A program made the position numbers and the translations under genes. Source: Flabesymbios commensalis (taxonomy: Eukaryota; Annelida; Polychaeta; Terebellida; Flabelligeridae). Taken from it: a stretch of DNA of 64,000 nucleotides. The stretch is from NCBI GenBank assembly GCA_964017125.1, contig OZ024908.1, forward strand, positions 60,457,521 to 60,521,520. Reading direction: 5' to 3'. Each line of letters opens with the position of its first letter. The first letter of the stretch is position 1. This document shows positions 22,671-34,203 of this stretch, one piece after another. The notes beneath the pieces are model-generated. The model did no database searches, was not told the origin of the DNA, and worked only from the letters and a program-made list of their open reading frames with translations.

Positions 22671-24611
22671 AACAAGCTGTGGCGGTTATTTATTCACCAG
22701 TGACACTTTAATGTCTTTGTGAGTCTTATTCTGAATATTTTGACCATATAATATAAACGTCGAATCAATTTAAACTAAGTTAATGCCTTTGAAAAATAAA
22801 AACATCAGCATAATTATATCTATAGGTGCCCGCCGTGGTTTTTTACGGCGCACGAGGAGTTATCGGACCATGTGCACAAACGCACTGAAGCCAGCTGTAC
22901 TTCATTTCTGTCACGTTTTGGCACTGCTAGTCTGGACGCCAAGTATGCATTTTTTACTAGACCTTCCAAAAATACCTCCGGACCAAGTTATTTTTTATTC
23001 TTGTCGGGGGATATGTGTAGAATCACAAACTGAATAATGCCAAACTGGCATCATTGAGCGTTTTTAGTTATTCAAGGTGGCGTCCAATATGACCGCCAGT
23101 GTATAGTCATACTTTGAAAAGTGTGTGAATGGGTGGTGGTCATTAAATCTATTAAGCCATTAGATCACACATTTTTTAGGAATATTTAACCTTCGCTAGT
23201 TCAATATGCTTTTTAGCTTTTTAGTGAGATTATTATTTATAATAATTAATTCTTTATCAATGGGTATAAATGGTACCAGCACAATAACTATGGCAATGAC
23301 ACGCTTATGGGCCTATTAATTTTTATTTTTTGCTATTCAATATGGTGTACAAGATGGCCGCCGACGTAAAGTCGGAGTTGTGAAATTGGGTAAACTTTTC
23401 AATCTTAACTCAATTGAATATTGTAATACACCATTTCAACAAGTGTGTTGGTCACTAAATCGATTCAGGCCACTACCAGACAATTTTGAAACTATTTAAC
23501 CCTTTTAGCTCAAAAAGATATACTTTAACAAGCAACAAGGCCACAGTATTCTTTGTAATGTCAATTTGCATATTCTTATTATTTATAATGGAATGCTAAC
23601 ATTAATATGTGCATATCGTTTACATTCACATAACGCACTGCGACTAATCTAATATTTTTATATGTAATGATGTCACGCGGTTACGCCAGATCGAAGTGTG
23701 GTGACCATTAATAGTACTTTTTTTCACAATGACTTTGACTCTTGACATAATCACCATTAAACAAGTAGCTCGTGCATCCCTCGCGAAAGAGTGGGTTGAC
23801 TTTAGCAGAGTTCAAAATTTAAAATGGCCATCACTCAGGCCCGTCATTTGGGGGGAGGGGGGGGGGATTCGAGAGGTCGCACGCCCCCCCCCCGCCCCCT
23901 GTGACCACAAAGCTGAATATTACCCCAGCAACATTCTCCAGAATCTACCATATTGCACCAATTTGCAGCTGAAAATAAAAAACTGCGTATCGCTTCACTG
24001 CACGCCAAATATCAATTCAAGCATTATTTCACAGGGTGTTAGACAGAGTTAGAAGCAATAATTTCTGATTGTGAAAATTTGCTATAGATTTTTCAAAACG
24101 CAGTTATATCACCCTAAGTATACTGAGAAACGATAATTTTTATTTTTTTGTTTTTTCTAGTTTCTTAAAAAGTGTTCTGGGCGTCATATTCAAGATGGCC
24201 GCCAAATCATAAGATTACGCCAAAGCTTTTACCACTATCAATACATTCCCATAAAACAGGACATGAAAGTGACACTAAACGATAATATAATGATTAATAG
24301 GTCATTGTAGATGGTAAATACACATACACCTCCGATAATAAATACAATATTCAAAATAGCTTCCAAAGTGGCGAATAACAGCTTAATTGGGTGGAAATTA
24401 CATTATCGACAAAAATAACTTAGAGATCAATGTTGTGAATAACTTTATTATGCTGATGATATTTTATGCCTGATACAAAGCCATAATATCTGATTTGTGT
24501 AAATACACCCAAACACATGGAGAGCGTGTTTAAGTAGTAGATAAAAAAGTAATCAGAATTGTCATAAGGTAGGCCTGCAGTACAGTGTAGTCTCAAACAA
24601 ATACTTCAAAA
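22671..24611. other. No recognisable gene; diverged repeats
   Basis: A diverged direct duplication with ~310-bp offset (about 23110-23230 against 23420-23520, sharing aagtgtgt, gtcactaaatc, and tatttaac). Several aagatggccgcc words occur (23080, 23353, 24194). No coding frame is supported. Confidence 0.5.
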
Positions 24612-25582
24612 TATGTGTGTTTAATATGGGACATTACTTAAGGTCAAATTACAATGCCCTGGTTATTCTTCTGCAGGAGCACTGCCCGTCAGATGTATAC
24701 CTGCAGGAAACTAACCTAAACCCAAACAACAATGTAACTTTCAAGAATTACTCGATGACTTCCAATAATGAAAGGACCTGCTGGGGTATCTCCATTCTTA
24801 AAGGATGGAACACCTCATAAACACATTATTTTAAACACTAACTTACAGGCTGTGGCAGTTAAAATGAACTGTCACATTTCAATGACTATATGTTCGGTTT
24901 ATTTACCACCTAACCGCCCAGTAGGTATTGGGGAATTGAGGCGGTTGGTAAAACAATCGCCCAAACCCTTCATCCTACAGGGTGATTTTAACGGGCACCA
25001 CACAACGTGGGGCTGTGGGGACATAAACCCACGTGGCAGAATAATTGAGGACTTCCTCCCAGATGAAAACTTGTGCATCTTCAACGATGATTCAACGACC
25101 TACTTGCATCCTGCTTCTGGACCAGCAACATCCATTGACCTATCCTTGTGTGATCCCGATTTATATTTAGATTACACTTAGATGGTCAATGAGGATCTCC
25201 GTAGCAATGATCACTATCCAATAATCATATAGAACAACAACTCTGTTGCTGAAGAAAGAGTGCAGCATTGGAGGTTACACAGGGCAGATTGGGAGGCCTT
25301 CCAACAGTCTTGTGGGGTGAGGGCCGCACAATCTCTCAATTTGAGAGTGAAGAGGGGATTGATGACCCCATAGCCCTTTTTACAACAAAATTAAACAAAA
25401 TAACAGAGAAAAACATACCAAAAACCTCGAAAGTTCCAAAAAAAGTAAATAAAGACTGGTTAGATGAAAATTGCAACAAAAAACAATTGAAAAAAGGAAA
25501 AAGTCCTTAAACAAATTTAAAAGACATCCAACAAGGCAAACCCTTGACGGATATAAGAAGGATTACGCTAATGCTTGCCGCG
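24612..25582 (+). mobile_element. LINE fragment: endonuclease domain, split by a Mutator-like element
   Basis: Two overlapping frames give an EEP-type endonuclease: LRSNYNALVILLQEHCPSD, the catalytic-style LQETNLN (about 24710), SVYLPPNRP (about 24895), LQGDFNGHHTTWG (about 24978-25016), SIDLSLCDP (about 25132) and RSNDHYPI (about 25201). This is the AP-endonuclease-like nickase that starts target-primed reverse transcription. The linker reads on through KVNKDWLDENCNKKQLKKGK to DYANA at 25574. The frame is cut there by the insertion at 25583. It resumes at 31570 with AISEAKRYSW, in the same reading frame if one copy of the target duplication is removed. The 5' end is missing, and there is one frame change near 24790. 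Confidence 0.75.
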
Positions 25583-25705
25583 GGATGCCAGTCATTTCGA
25601 CACAGTGCAATTTCGACACAGTGCCATTTCGACACAGAAGAGACACTTCGACACAGAAACACTCCAAAAAGTGAGTCATTTCGACACAGCTTTGGACGTT
25701 TCGAC
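25583..25705. repeat. Left TIR of the Mutator-like element
   Basis: Five TTCGACACA(G) words at 5-60-bp spacing, in the same order as the inverted right TIR (31453-31560): agtcatttcgacacag, caatttcgacacagtg, catttcgacacagaa, then aaaagtgagtcatttcgacacag and ttcgacacacttt. Confidence 0.85.
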
Positions 25706-25789
25706 ACACTTTCTCCCCAATAAAAATTTGTGTTTATTTATGGGGTTTCATTACATGGACTTTGTCTTAGTTAAAATTCCATATATATT

Positions 25790-26490
25790 TATCTAATTTG
25801 CATAAATTAGCATAAATTAACATAATTATCGCTGAACATACGCATATGCCAGGTCAAAAACATACAAAATGCTCTAATTTTTCGGCAAAATCACTCACAT
25901 GAGTGTTTTTGGTGTCTATACCCAGGTTTTTCACCCCATGGAAGTCGCTTCACTAAGTTTTAAAGACCTCAGAGCAACCTCATTTACATTAATTAACATA
26001 CATTATTATAATTGAAGCCGACAAAATATCAAATATACTAACTTTTCGACAAACTCACCAATAGCGGTGTTTTTGGTGTCTATTGACATAAATTAACATA
26101 TATTAAGCCAAAAATAAAAAAATCCGCTAACTTTTCAACCAAGTCACCCAGCGAGGTGTTTTTGATGTCTATACTAAGGTTTGTCACCCCATGGAGGTCG
26201 TTTCACTAACTTTTGAAGACCACAGGACAACCTTATTTGCATAAATTAACACAAATTAACATCTTGAAAGCCAAAAACTATAAAATGCTCTAACTTTTGA
26301 ACCAAGTCACCAACCGAGGTGTTTTTGGTGTCTATACTAAGTTTTTCACCCCATGGAAATCGTTTCACTAACTTTTGAAGACCTCAGAGCAACCTCATTT
26401 TCATAAATTAACATAAATTAACATAATTGAAGCCGCAAAACTATAAAATGTTCTAACTTTTCAAGTAAATTACTCACACAGCTGTTTATG
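25790..26490. repeat. Satellite array, left arm (about 4 units of ~165 bp)
   Basis: Each unit holds cataaattaacataa, aaatgctctaactttt, caagtcaccna, gaggtgtttttggtgtctat, tcaccccatgga and cgtttcactaacttttgaag. It is the reverse complement of the larger array at 29380-31380, so the two form the inner inverted arms of the element. Confidence 0.85.
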
Positions 26491-27524
26491 GTGTCTATCT
26501 CCACCCAATACCTACACCTACAGTATACATCAATGCAATGATTAATACAAGGATATATACAACTATTATACATGTACAGTGTAACCAATGTCGCAGTTTT
26601 CAAAGCATGTTTTTTATTCAGATGATATTATTCGACACATAACCTACAATTCAAATTAGCAGTGGGAAGTCGCCTCACAGACGACACTATCTTACACCAA
26701 ATCATTTTCAAATTTAAAAATATGTAGCAGCCAATAATTAGCAAACCAACGGATTCTAACAATGTCAGTCACTAATTCATACATTCACAGGGTGATCAAC
26801 AGTCTTTGAAGTTCAAATCCGCATAAATTGACAGAAAGTGCCTTACGTAATTGTTGTAAAGTAGTATTCCATTTAAAGAACTGGTCCTTTTTACATTGTG
26901 AACAACGAGTAACATGTAGCGATGCAGCTTCATCGTGTAAATATATTTTATTTATTTTAAACTCAAATTAAACTCCTTTAGGTTTCAGTAATTCTTTAAG
27001 GATAATGTTAGGTTGTAAAGTGCAATTATTTATATAAATGTTATTAGAACGATAGAAACTAAATATGTTTTCATTTGTTAAATCAAATAAGTTTCTTCGT
27101 CAAATACATTCCACCGGTTAATAAATCTAATCCACAAAATGTTGACATTGAAGGAAATGCAAAATCTGTGAATTGGTGCATCCACGTTACAGAAAAAATA
27201 CATATTTTCGAATTTACAATACATTTTATGAAAAAAGTCGTTTTTGGTGCTGTCATATATAAAGCTGAAATGATTGCAATTTGTTTTAATCACTTTCTTA
27301 AGTAACACTTTTGATTTTTCTTTTCCTCCAATTTATTAGCAGAAATTTACATACTGAATTCTTGAAATGTCGTAAATGCAAGGTCATTGTAAGGTTATGC
27401 TGCACCTAAAATCGTTTATATATGCATAGGAAATGTACAAACTGTACAGTACTGAACTGTATCGTTTCACTTTTGTTCTAAATGCGTGGCCCGTTGATGA
27501 GAGGGCACGCTCTCAACAGATTCA
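26491..27524. other. Interior of the Mutator-like element, no recognisable gene
   Basis: AT-rich. Frames at 27075-27308 lie opposite each other on the two strands with no known motif. Confidence 0.5.
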
Positions 27525-27920
27525 TTACACCGATCTCCCCGTCGTCATATTGACGCCACAAATCACACTACCGCCCTTGTTGGCGTCGATTTTTTGGCGT
27601 TGGTGTCGGCACAGTTTAGACTCGCTGACCAAACAACAAGAGATAGATGTCCATCTGGATTCTCTCTCCAGCGTTTCGATCAGCCTGTAAAACGGCATAT
27701 CCCTATGGGCACAATTTTTTAGTCGGTTGTGCCACCCCTCCACATCGTTGTTTGTGCGGACATTCTGTCCGAAGACAGACCATCTATCGGGTGACCACGT
27801 TCGACTAAGCAACCAAGTTGCTTCAATGTATTTTGCAAATTCTATAAGCTCCGATGTCGTCTGCTTCCATGTATCAACAACTATACGATTATGCGATCCC
27901 AGGATATTTTTCAGTTCCGA
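27525..27920 (-). pseudogene. MULE transposase C-terminal fragment
   Basis: The minus-strand frame reads HNRIVVDTWKQTTSELIEF, then WSVFGQNVRTNNDVEGWHNR and FYRLIETLERE. The RTNNDVEGWHNRLN-type block followed by FY.LI..L..E is what I recognise from the end of MULE-transposase-domain proteins (often with FLYWCH fingers) in marine invertebrates. The catalytic DDE region is not visible upstream, so only the tail survives. Its position inside a 9-bp-TSD, long-TIR element agrees with its being the remnant of that element's own transposase. Capture of a host copy is the alternative. Confidence 0.65.
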
Positions 27921-27994
27921 GAGCGAGTGGTAGATTATCTACGATATACACGTAGTCTCTACAAAAAGAGGCCATATTCAGTGACTGAGGGATA

Positions 27995-28330
27995 GATTCT
28001 AGGAAATTCGCATATAGTTGTAGAAAGGGAAGGAGAGATATATTCTGAGAGGAAGGGGGTGTAAATTCTGGGAGGGGTAGATGCTGGGAGGGTCACATAT
28101 AGTTGTTGAAAAGGGTGATATGTTCTGGGATTGACGGGCAGATTCTGGAAGTCAAATACACTTCACATTATCACAATAAAGAGGGGTAGATCCTGAGAGG
28201 GAGGGGTAGATTCTGGGAGCCACCGTAATCTACCCCGGGGGTATAGTTCAGGATCTACCCCAGGGTATATTCTGGGGCGCCCACAATCTACCCGAGTAAA
28301 ATCTGGGAAGGGTATATTTTCAGACTTTAC
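27995..28330. repeat. Degenerate minisatellite of GGGGTAGATTCTGGGAG-like units
   Basis: About ten imperfect copies. The last few (28225-28300) switch strand and read as ctaccccgggg / gatctacccca. It lies inside the Mutator-like element. Confidence 0.7.
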
Positions 28331-28779
28331 ACCGGTATTCTTTTCTACTCCAAACCACGCCCACTCCACATTTCCTCAGGAGGTAACGTGACTGAATGAC
28401 GTGTGTGATTGGTTAAGAGTCCGGAGTAGGCCTACACTGATAATTAGGTCTATGTGATGATGATATTATAATCCGGTGACGCTTTTCTGATACAGGCCAG
28501 TTTCAACAAGCAGTACACTGTGGTACACCGCTGACTGGCTCGATTTTTTTTTCAAATGTTGGCAACGTTGGCCCAATATCAACTCATAGTAGGGCAGATA
28601 TCGGGCTCTGTTACACTCTAAGATTATTCTACAGTGACGTTAGAATTATCAACTATGGGATTTAATTGGTAGTTCCCCAATTGCCCCGTCAAATCACGTG
28701 TCACCACTGCATAAATGACGTAATTGGCTAAAAAATCTCGTAGTTTCTCTCAACGTCCGCGTGAAAACACGAGGATTTG

Positions 28780-29360
28780 ATTCAAATTGTTTTAATCATG
28801 GTTGCTGGATTACTCATACGTTGGCCAAACAAAGCGAGAATGCCCGCATTTCTTATTTTGGACATGCATGTCCGAAAGAAAGCGAAAATAAAATTACCGA
28901 TTTTTTTTATGATTTTAGCCTGATTGTGTCGCTTTGAACTAGAAAACAAAATAACAGGAAATATCATGCATATAAAGGCGGTATTACCGATACATTTAAA
29001 ACTATTTAATCTAAATGCATAAAATTTGTATCTAAACATATGCTTTAGCACCTGTGGATTCCATTAAAATTATTTGTATTAATTTTTCGCCACCCTTTCA
29101 CCCCTGAAAGTGGTTAATAGGATAAAATAGTGATAATTACCATAACTTATGAGCTATTTGTCCTACATTCATAAAATTTGTATCTAGCATCGGAGAAAAA
29201 ATAAAAACACTTTTTAAAAAATTCGGCGACCTCCATTCAATCGCTAGCAACAACTTTTTATATCAATTTTTAACCACCCTTTCCTCCCAAAAGTGGTAAC
29301 TAGGGATGAAGCGGGGGGTGATAACTTAATGAGTCATTTGACCTAGATGTCCATGGGGTG
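28780..29360. repeat. Diverged ~190-bp repeats
   Basis: The words cataaaatttgtatcta, aatttttcgccaccctttca and aagtggt(t/a)a(a/c)ta(g)g recur at about 29010, 29090, 29170 and 29265. No coding frame is supported. Confidence 0.5.
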
Positions 29361-29379
29361 ATAACCCAGGATATAGCCA

Positions 29380-31380
29380 ACAAAAACATCTCTGCGTGTT
29401 ATCTGGTTGAAAAGTTAGAGCATTTGATAGTTTTTGAGCTTTAATTATGTTAATTTATATTAATTTATGCAAATGAGGTTGATTAGTTGACGTCAAAATG
29501 TGGTGAACCAATTTCCACGGGGTGAAAAACCTGAGTATAGGCACCAAACACACCCCTGTAGGTGCCTTGGTTGAAAAGTTAGAGGATTTTATATTTTTTG
29601 GCTTAAAATATGGTAATTTAAATTAATTTATGCAAATTAGCTCGTTCTGTGGTCTTCAAAAATTTGTGAAACGAATTCCATGTGGTGAAAACCCTGAGTA
29701 TACACACCAAAAACATCTCAGTGGGTGACTTGGTTGAAAAGTGAGAAAATTGTATAGTTTTTTGGCTTAAATTATGTTAATTTATGGTAATTTATGCAAA
29801 TTAGGTTGTACCGTGGTCTTCATAGCTTAGTGTAACGACTTCCAAGGTGTGAAAACCCTGAGTATACACACCAAAAACACCTCGGTGTGTGACTTGGTTG
29901 GAAAGTTAGAGCATTTTATAGTTGTTTGGCTTAAAATATGTTATTTTATGTTAATTTATGCAAGTCCTGTGGTCTTCAAAAGGTAGTGAAACGAATTCCA
30001 TGGGGTGAAAACCCTGTGTATAGACACCCACCTCGGTGGGTGACTTGGCTGAAAAGTTAGAGCATTTTATAGTTTTTTGGCTTCAATTATGTTAATTTAT
30101 GCAAATTAGGTTGTCCTGTGGTCTTCAACGCTTAGTGAAACGACTTACATGTTGTGAAAACCCTGAATTTAGACACCAAAAACACCTCGGTGTCTGACTT
30201 GGTTGGAAAGTTAGAGCATTTTAAAGTTTTTTGGCCTAAAATATGTTAATTTATCTTAATTTATGCAAATTAGGTTGTCCTGTGGTCTTCAAAAGTCAGT
30301 GAAACGACTTAGTATAGACACCAAAAACACCTCGATGGGTGACTTGGTTGAAAAGTTAGAGCATACGGCGTTCGCTCATCGTGATTGGCTTTATCACTGA
30401 AGTTAAGCAACGTCGCGCCCGGTTCATAATTGGATGGGTGACCGCCTGGTGACTGCCAGGTGCTGTATACACTCGTGGGGCTCAGAGAACCACGTTAATC
30501 AGATGGCTCGTCTGACTGACCTAGAGTTGGACGTAAAAGAACCTCAATGGACGTAGGCGCAGTTTCCATCCAGCGAGACCCCAGAAAATCCACAATGTGT
30601 GAGTACTTGGCACATAAGGCGAATTTGCTTGGAATGAAAATAGCTTGATGCGCCTCAATGGCAGCTCAGCTGTATATCTCCCAGGAGACTGAGTTGGAAT
30701 TTGAATGATAACAGGCCTTGCTAAGTTACTCTCGATGTTCAGCGCTCTGAACAGCCGCCGGCTGGATACATGCGCTATATAAGATTTCATTCATTCATTC
30801 ATTCATTCATTTTATAGTTTTTTGGCTTAAATAATGTTAATTTATGTTAATTTATGCAAATAAGTTTGTCCTGTGGTCTTCAAAAGTTAGTGAAACGACT
30901 TCCATGGGGTGAAAAACCTTAGTATAGACACCAAAAACACCTCTGTGGGTGATTTGGTTAAAAAGTTAGAGGATTTTATATGCTTTGGCCACAAATATGT
31001 TAATTTATGTTAATTTATGCAAATTAGGTTGACCTGTGGTTTTCAAAAGTTAGTGAAACGACTTCCATGGGGGTGAAAAACTTTAGTGTAGAAACCAAAA
31101 ACACCTCTGTGGGTGACTTGGTTGAAAAGATAGAGCATTTTATATTTTTTTGCTTCAACTATGTTAATTGATGTTAATTTATGCAAATTAGGTTGTCCTG
31201 TGGTTTTCATTATGTAGTGAAACGACTTCCTTGGTGTGGAAAAATGGGTATAGACACCCGAAACACCTCTGTGAGTGACTTGCTTGAAAAGTTAGAGCAT
31301 TTTTTAAGATTAGTGGCTTTAAATATGCTAATTTATGTTAATTTATGTTAATTTATGCAAATTAGATGGGTTTGTGGAAT
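29380..31380. repeat. Satellite array, right arm (~155-165-bp units)
   Basis: About a dozen units of the form ttaatttatgcaaattaggt, gtcctgtggtcttcaaaag, agtgaaacgacttccatggg, gtgaaaa, tagacaccaaaaacacctc, gtgggtgacttggttgaaaa and gttagagcatttt. A 5S-type SINE interrupts one unit (30365-30810). The orientation is opposite to the left arm. Confidence 0.85.
30365..30810 (+). mobile_element. 5S rRNA-derived SINE (SINE3-type), unit copy 1
   Basis: The first ~110 bp align with 5S rRNA: acggcg ... tcactgaagttaagcaacgt, cgcgcccggttcataattgg, atgggtgaccgcctgg and ccaggtgctgtat. Pol III internal promoter parts are visible: box A-like gttaagcaacg at about 30405 and box C-like ggatgggtgaccgcctgg at about 30433. 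A ~300-bp body ends in cgctatataagattt and a (CATT)n tail. It interrupts a satellite unit after gttagagcat. Confidence 0.85.
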
Positions 31381-31452
31381 TTCAAAATCAACTAAGACAA
31401 AGTCCACGGAATGTCAGCCTGGATGGGAACACAAAAATGACATTTTCAAAAA

Positions 31453-31560
31453 GTGTGTCCAAACCTGTGTCGAAATGACTCCTACAATTTTGGACAAAAA
31501 CACGTTTCTGTGTCGAAATGTCACTGTGTCGAAATTGTTTGTGTCGAAGTGACTGGTACC
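31453..31560. repeat. Right TIR of the Mutator-like element (unit copy 1)
   Basis: Inverted counterpart of 25583-25705, with tgtgtcgaaatga, ctgtgtcgaaatgtcactg, tgtcgaaattgtttgtgtcg and aagtgactggtacc. Duplicates lie at 36215-36322 and 40977-41084. Confidence 0.85.
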
Positions 31561-31569
31561 CTCGCCGCG

Positions 31570-31977
31570 CCATCAGTGAGGCCAAACGCTATTCTTGGAG
31601 AACCTAATCTCTCCACACTGAATCATAATACATCGGTGAAACAAACATGGCGAGTGTTGCGCAGAATCAGTGGCAAGAGGAAAGATAAAACTATCAAGTA
31701 CCTTATCCCTGATTCTGACACAATAACTAATAAGACAGAGATTGCTGACACACTGGCAACATCATTTGCTGGAAGATCATCTCCAGATCATTATCAAGAA
31801 AAAATAGAATAATTAGGGACAGGGAGAAAAACACATTGGACTTTGACTCAGATAATGACGAAAAGTCCAATGTTGCTTTTTCAAAACGAGAATTCATTAA
31901 ATCTATCGCTCAGTCAAATGATTCGGCAACTCGCCCTGATGAAATTCATTGCAGGTTTCTGAAACATTTGCTTGACT
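31570..31977 (+). mobile_element. LINE fragment: linker and start of reverse transcriptase (unit copy 1)
   Basis: It continues the LINE interrupted at 25582: AISEAKRYSW, then in another frame TSVKQTWRVLRRISGKRKDK, IKYLIPDSDTITNKTEIADT and LATSFAGRSSPDHYQEK. Next come DNDEKSNVAFSKREFIKSI and the fingers-region DSATRPDEIHCRFLKHLLDC, where LINEs normally have GPDEI. The RT palm motifs are missing. At about 31978 the sequence passes directly into an unrelated protein family. Confidence 0.75.
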
Positions 31978-32456
31978 GCACTCATGGCACCCCATGCATT
32001 TGCTCAGGGAATCTGGAAAATCAAACTCGTTAAAACAATGCAGACAAACTAGATATTGCAGCCTCTGCTTGAGCGACTTGGGGAAACATGAGAAGTTGCA
32101 AATTATGTACCAGCTGACTTTGAGGCCTTCACAAATGTGTATTTAAAAATGGCATCATCAACAGCAGACAAAAACGTTCATCTTAGTAGTCTGCCACCTT
32201 GCCAAAAAGCCTTCGTACAACATATACGATGAGCCAGCTATCAGATGATTATTTGGAGAAATGCTGATACGGCAGTGGTGGGGGGTTCCTTCTGCTGTTT
32301 ATGGTCATGAATGGACTTTGGAAGATGGAGTGATTACTCCCTTGTGGTATGAGGGTGATTGCCTTACAACTATTATGGTGGAGGAAAGCCTTGGAAGAGG
32401 AAATATCTTATATGAGTGATGTAGAGGAAAAAGTGGACGAAATGTGCCTTTAAGAG
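31978..32456 (+). pseudogene. EADT/DTD family C-terminal fragment (unit copy 1)
   Basis: Successive frames give KTMQTN, QPLLERLGET, VPADFEAFTNVYLKMASSTA then DKNVHLSSLPPCQKAFVQHI, ASYQMIIWRNAD, and finally HEWTLEDGVITPLWYEGDCL with VEESLGRGN. This is the C-terminal part of the family whose middle survives at 1-1560 and 11750-13430. It is joined without a gap to the LINE fragment on its left, so the junction is a rearrangement or insertion scar. Confidence 0.6.
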
Positions 32457-33533
32457 AGTGATCCAGACGACTAAAATCTAAGCCTATATCTAGATTATTT
32501 TATGGACTGTAATGTCTTTAGAAAGACTATACTATAATGCCGTTAAATGACAATAATATTTACTACAGTGAATCACCAGTATTCTTGCGGACTTATTGCT
32601 ATTATCATGGGTCTGAAACTGTCTTATCTTTTTATCTTTTTTGTATAATATATCACCGCCATTTTAAATTTATTTACTATACAATATTTTAGTGACAAAT
32701 TCCATGTTGGATTCTTCGAACAATAAAATTTAAAATTGGATACAAAACAATGTTACGCAAGATAAACTGATGGTAAAATATGTATATTTTGGAAGTATTG
32801 CAGGCAGTAATTTTTTATAATGGTCATTTTAAACCCTTATTTCTAGCTCTTATAATTAGGTATATCATGTGCTACCAGCTTAATGTTTATTAAGGAAAGT
32901 TAGTTGAACAAAACGGTATCACCCAAGCACCGGTATCACCCAAGCGGTATGGTACATGTAACTCCGAATCCATGAGATCAGAGTATTATAGTTTTAAAAT
33001 ATGTGATTTTTTTGTTATTTTTAGACCGCCATCTTGGATTTCGCGCAGAAATATTATAATTTAGTAATCAAAAATAGGCTTCCCAGATTCCTGGTTCTTG
33101 GCAATTACTTCTCTATCGATTAAAAGTTAACAGCCTGATTTTGACTCATGATAGGTCTCAGAACAAAATGAAACCACACAATCAGAGTCCTGTGTATAAT
33201 TTAAATCACAAATCATAACTTCAAAAGTGGATAGATGTAAAATATGTAATTTTTTGTCATATTTTGGACGCCATCTTGGATTTCACACAAAAATACCATA
33301 ATTTAGCAATCAAAAATAGACTTAACAGATTCCTTTACCATTGAAATAAAGGAATTGCTATACAAATCATGCTTCTAAGTTGATTACCAGGCACGATATC
33401 TTCAACAATGCGTTTCAGAATTTTTCGGTGATTTTGATAGCGGCCATTTTGAAAATTGTTTGTTTGGCAATTTCTTCTCTATCAATTAAATGTTAACAGC
33501 CTGACTCGGGATATGTCCCTGAACAAAATGATA

Positions 33534-33810
33534 CCAGACAGACAGACAGATATTTTATTGACAAAAAGAAAAGTCATTACAGACTTATTTGTCATAGAAA
33601 TGAAAGAGATATATGTACATGTATATACAAGATTGTTAGTTTGTTAAAATCATATGATAATATACATGGTATGACATACACAGCTAAAATCATGTTAAGT
33701 GGCATTGCCAAAATAAAAACTGGGTATTTCGATAATATAAATGACTACTACTAAAAATGAAATAAAAGGCATTGCCAAGATAACATAGAGGTCTATCATT
33801 TTGTTTCCCG
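33534..33810 (-). mobile_element. 3' tail of a retroelement, reverse strand (unit copy 1)
   Basis: On the minus strand the segment ends ttgtcaataaaatatctgtc with tctg repeats, a polyadenylation-type signal followed by a short tandem tail as in LINE or SINE 3' ends. A diverged relative lacking the tail lies at 45958-46157. Duplicates lie at 38296-38572 and 43058-43334. Confidence 0.5.
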
Positions 33811-34034
33811 CACTCAATGGGAGTCGTGGGGATATTTTAAGTCACAAATCACAACTTCAAAAGTGCATAGAGGTAAAATATGTATTTTTTTTGGGCGCCA
33901 TTTTGAATTACACAAAAAGTATAATAATTTAGCGATTGAAAATAGTTTCAACGATTAGACACAAAAATCTTCTTTCTAAGTTGATTAAGAGGCTAGATGT
34001 ACTCAATTATAAATTTATGGTGAGCTCGGTAATT

Positions 34035-34203
34035 TTAACCCGTTTGTGACGAGCCCCGGAGATCTCCGTGATTTAGGGAGACTATTCAGATACGAGGCCC
34101 GGAGATCTCCGGGTCTGATTGCATGAGATAACTATGACGTCATAAAATAATCTCGTTTCAGAAACAGTGCAGTAGCATAATAATCTCGTGTTCAACGGGT
34201 TAA
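34035..34203. mobile_element. piggyBac-like MITE, TTAA target, 169 bp (unit copy 1)
   Basis: Ends TTAACCCGTTTGTGACGAG and (inverted) TTAACCCGTTGAACACGAG. Two palindromes lie inside the left end: core CGGAGATCTCCG at 34057-34068 and CCCGGAGATCTCCGGG at 34098-34113. TTAA is present on both sides. Confidence 0.75.

Larger units (their letters stand above)
25583..31560. mobile_element. Mutator-like (MULE-type) element, ~6.0 kb, inserted in a LINE
   Basis: The left end GGATGCCAGTCATTTCGACA and the right end (inverted) GGTACCAGTCACTTCGACAC match. Subterminal repeats of TTCGACACA(G) extend both TIRs to over 100 bp. The flanks carry a 9-bp duplication with one mismatch: CTTGCCGCG (25574-25582) and CTCGCCGCG (31561-31569). 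Nine-bp duplications and long TIRs are the hallmark of MULEs. The inner arms are satellite arrays in opposite orientation (25790-26490 and 29380-31380). The middle contains a decayed MULE-transposase segment on the minus strand (27525-27920). From 29560 rightward the element also forms part of the triplicated 4762-bp unit. Confidence 0.7.

Noticed and set aside
30365-30480. A working 5S rRNA gene
   Set aside because: The 5S-like part is mutated at its start and continues directly into a SINE body with a (CATT)n tail instead of a T-run terminator.
30521-30790. 89-codon minus-strand frame repeated identically at 35283 and 40045
   Set aside because: It is the antisense of the 5S-derived SINE body. 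Its conservation comes from the recent triplication.
29380-31380. Possible CRISPR-like array of regular repeats and spacers
   Set aside because: The whole ~160-bp unit is repeated, including the would-be spacers. The setting is eukaryotic and no cas-like gene is present.
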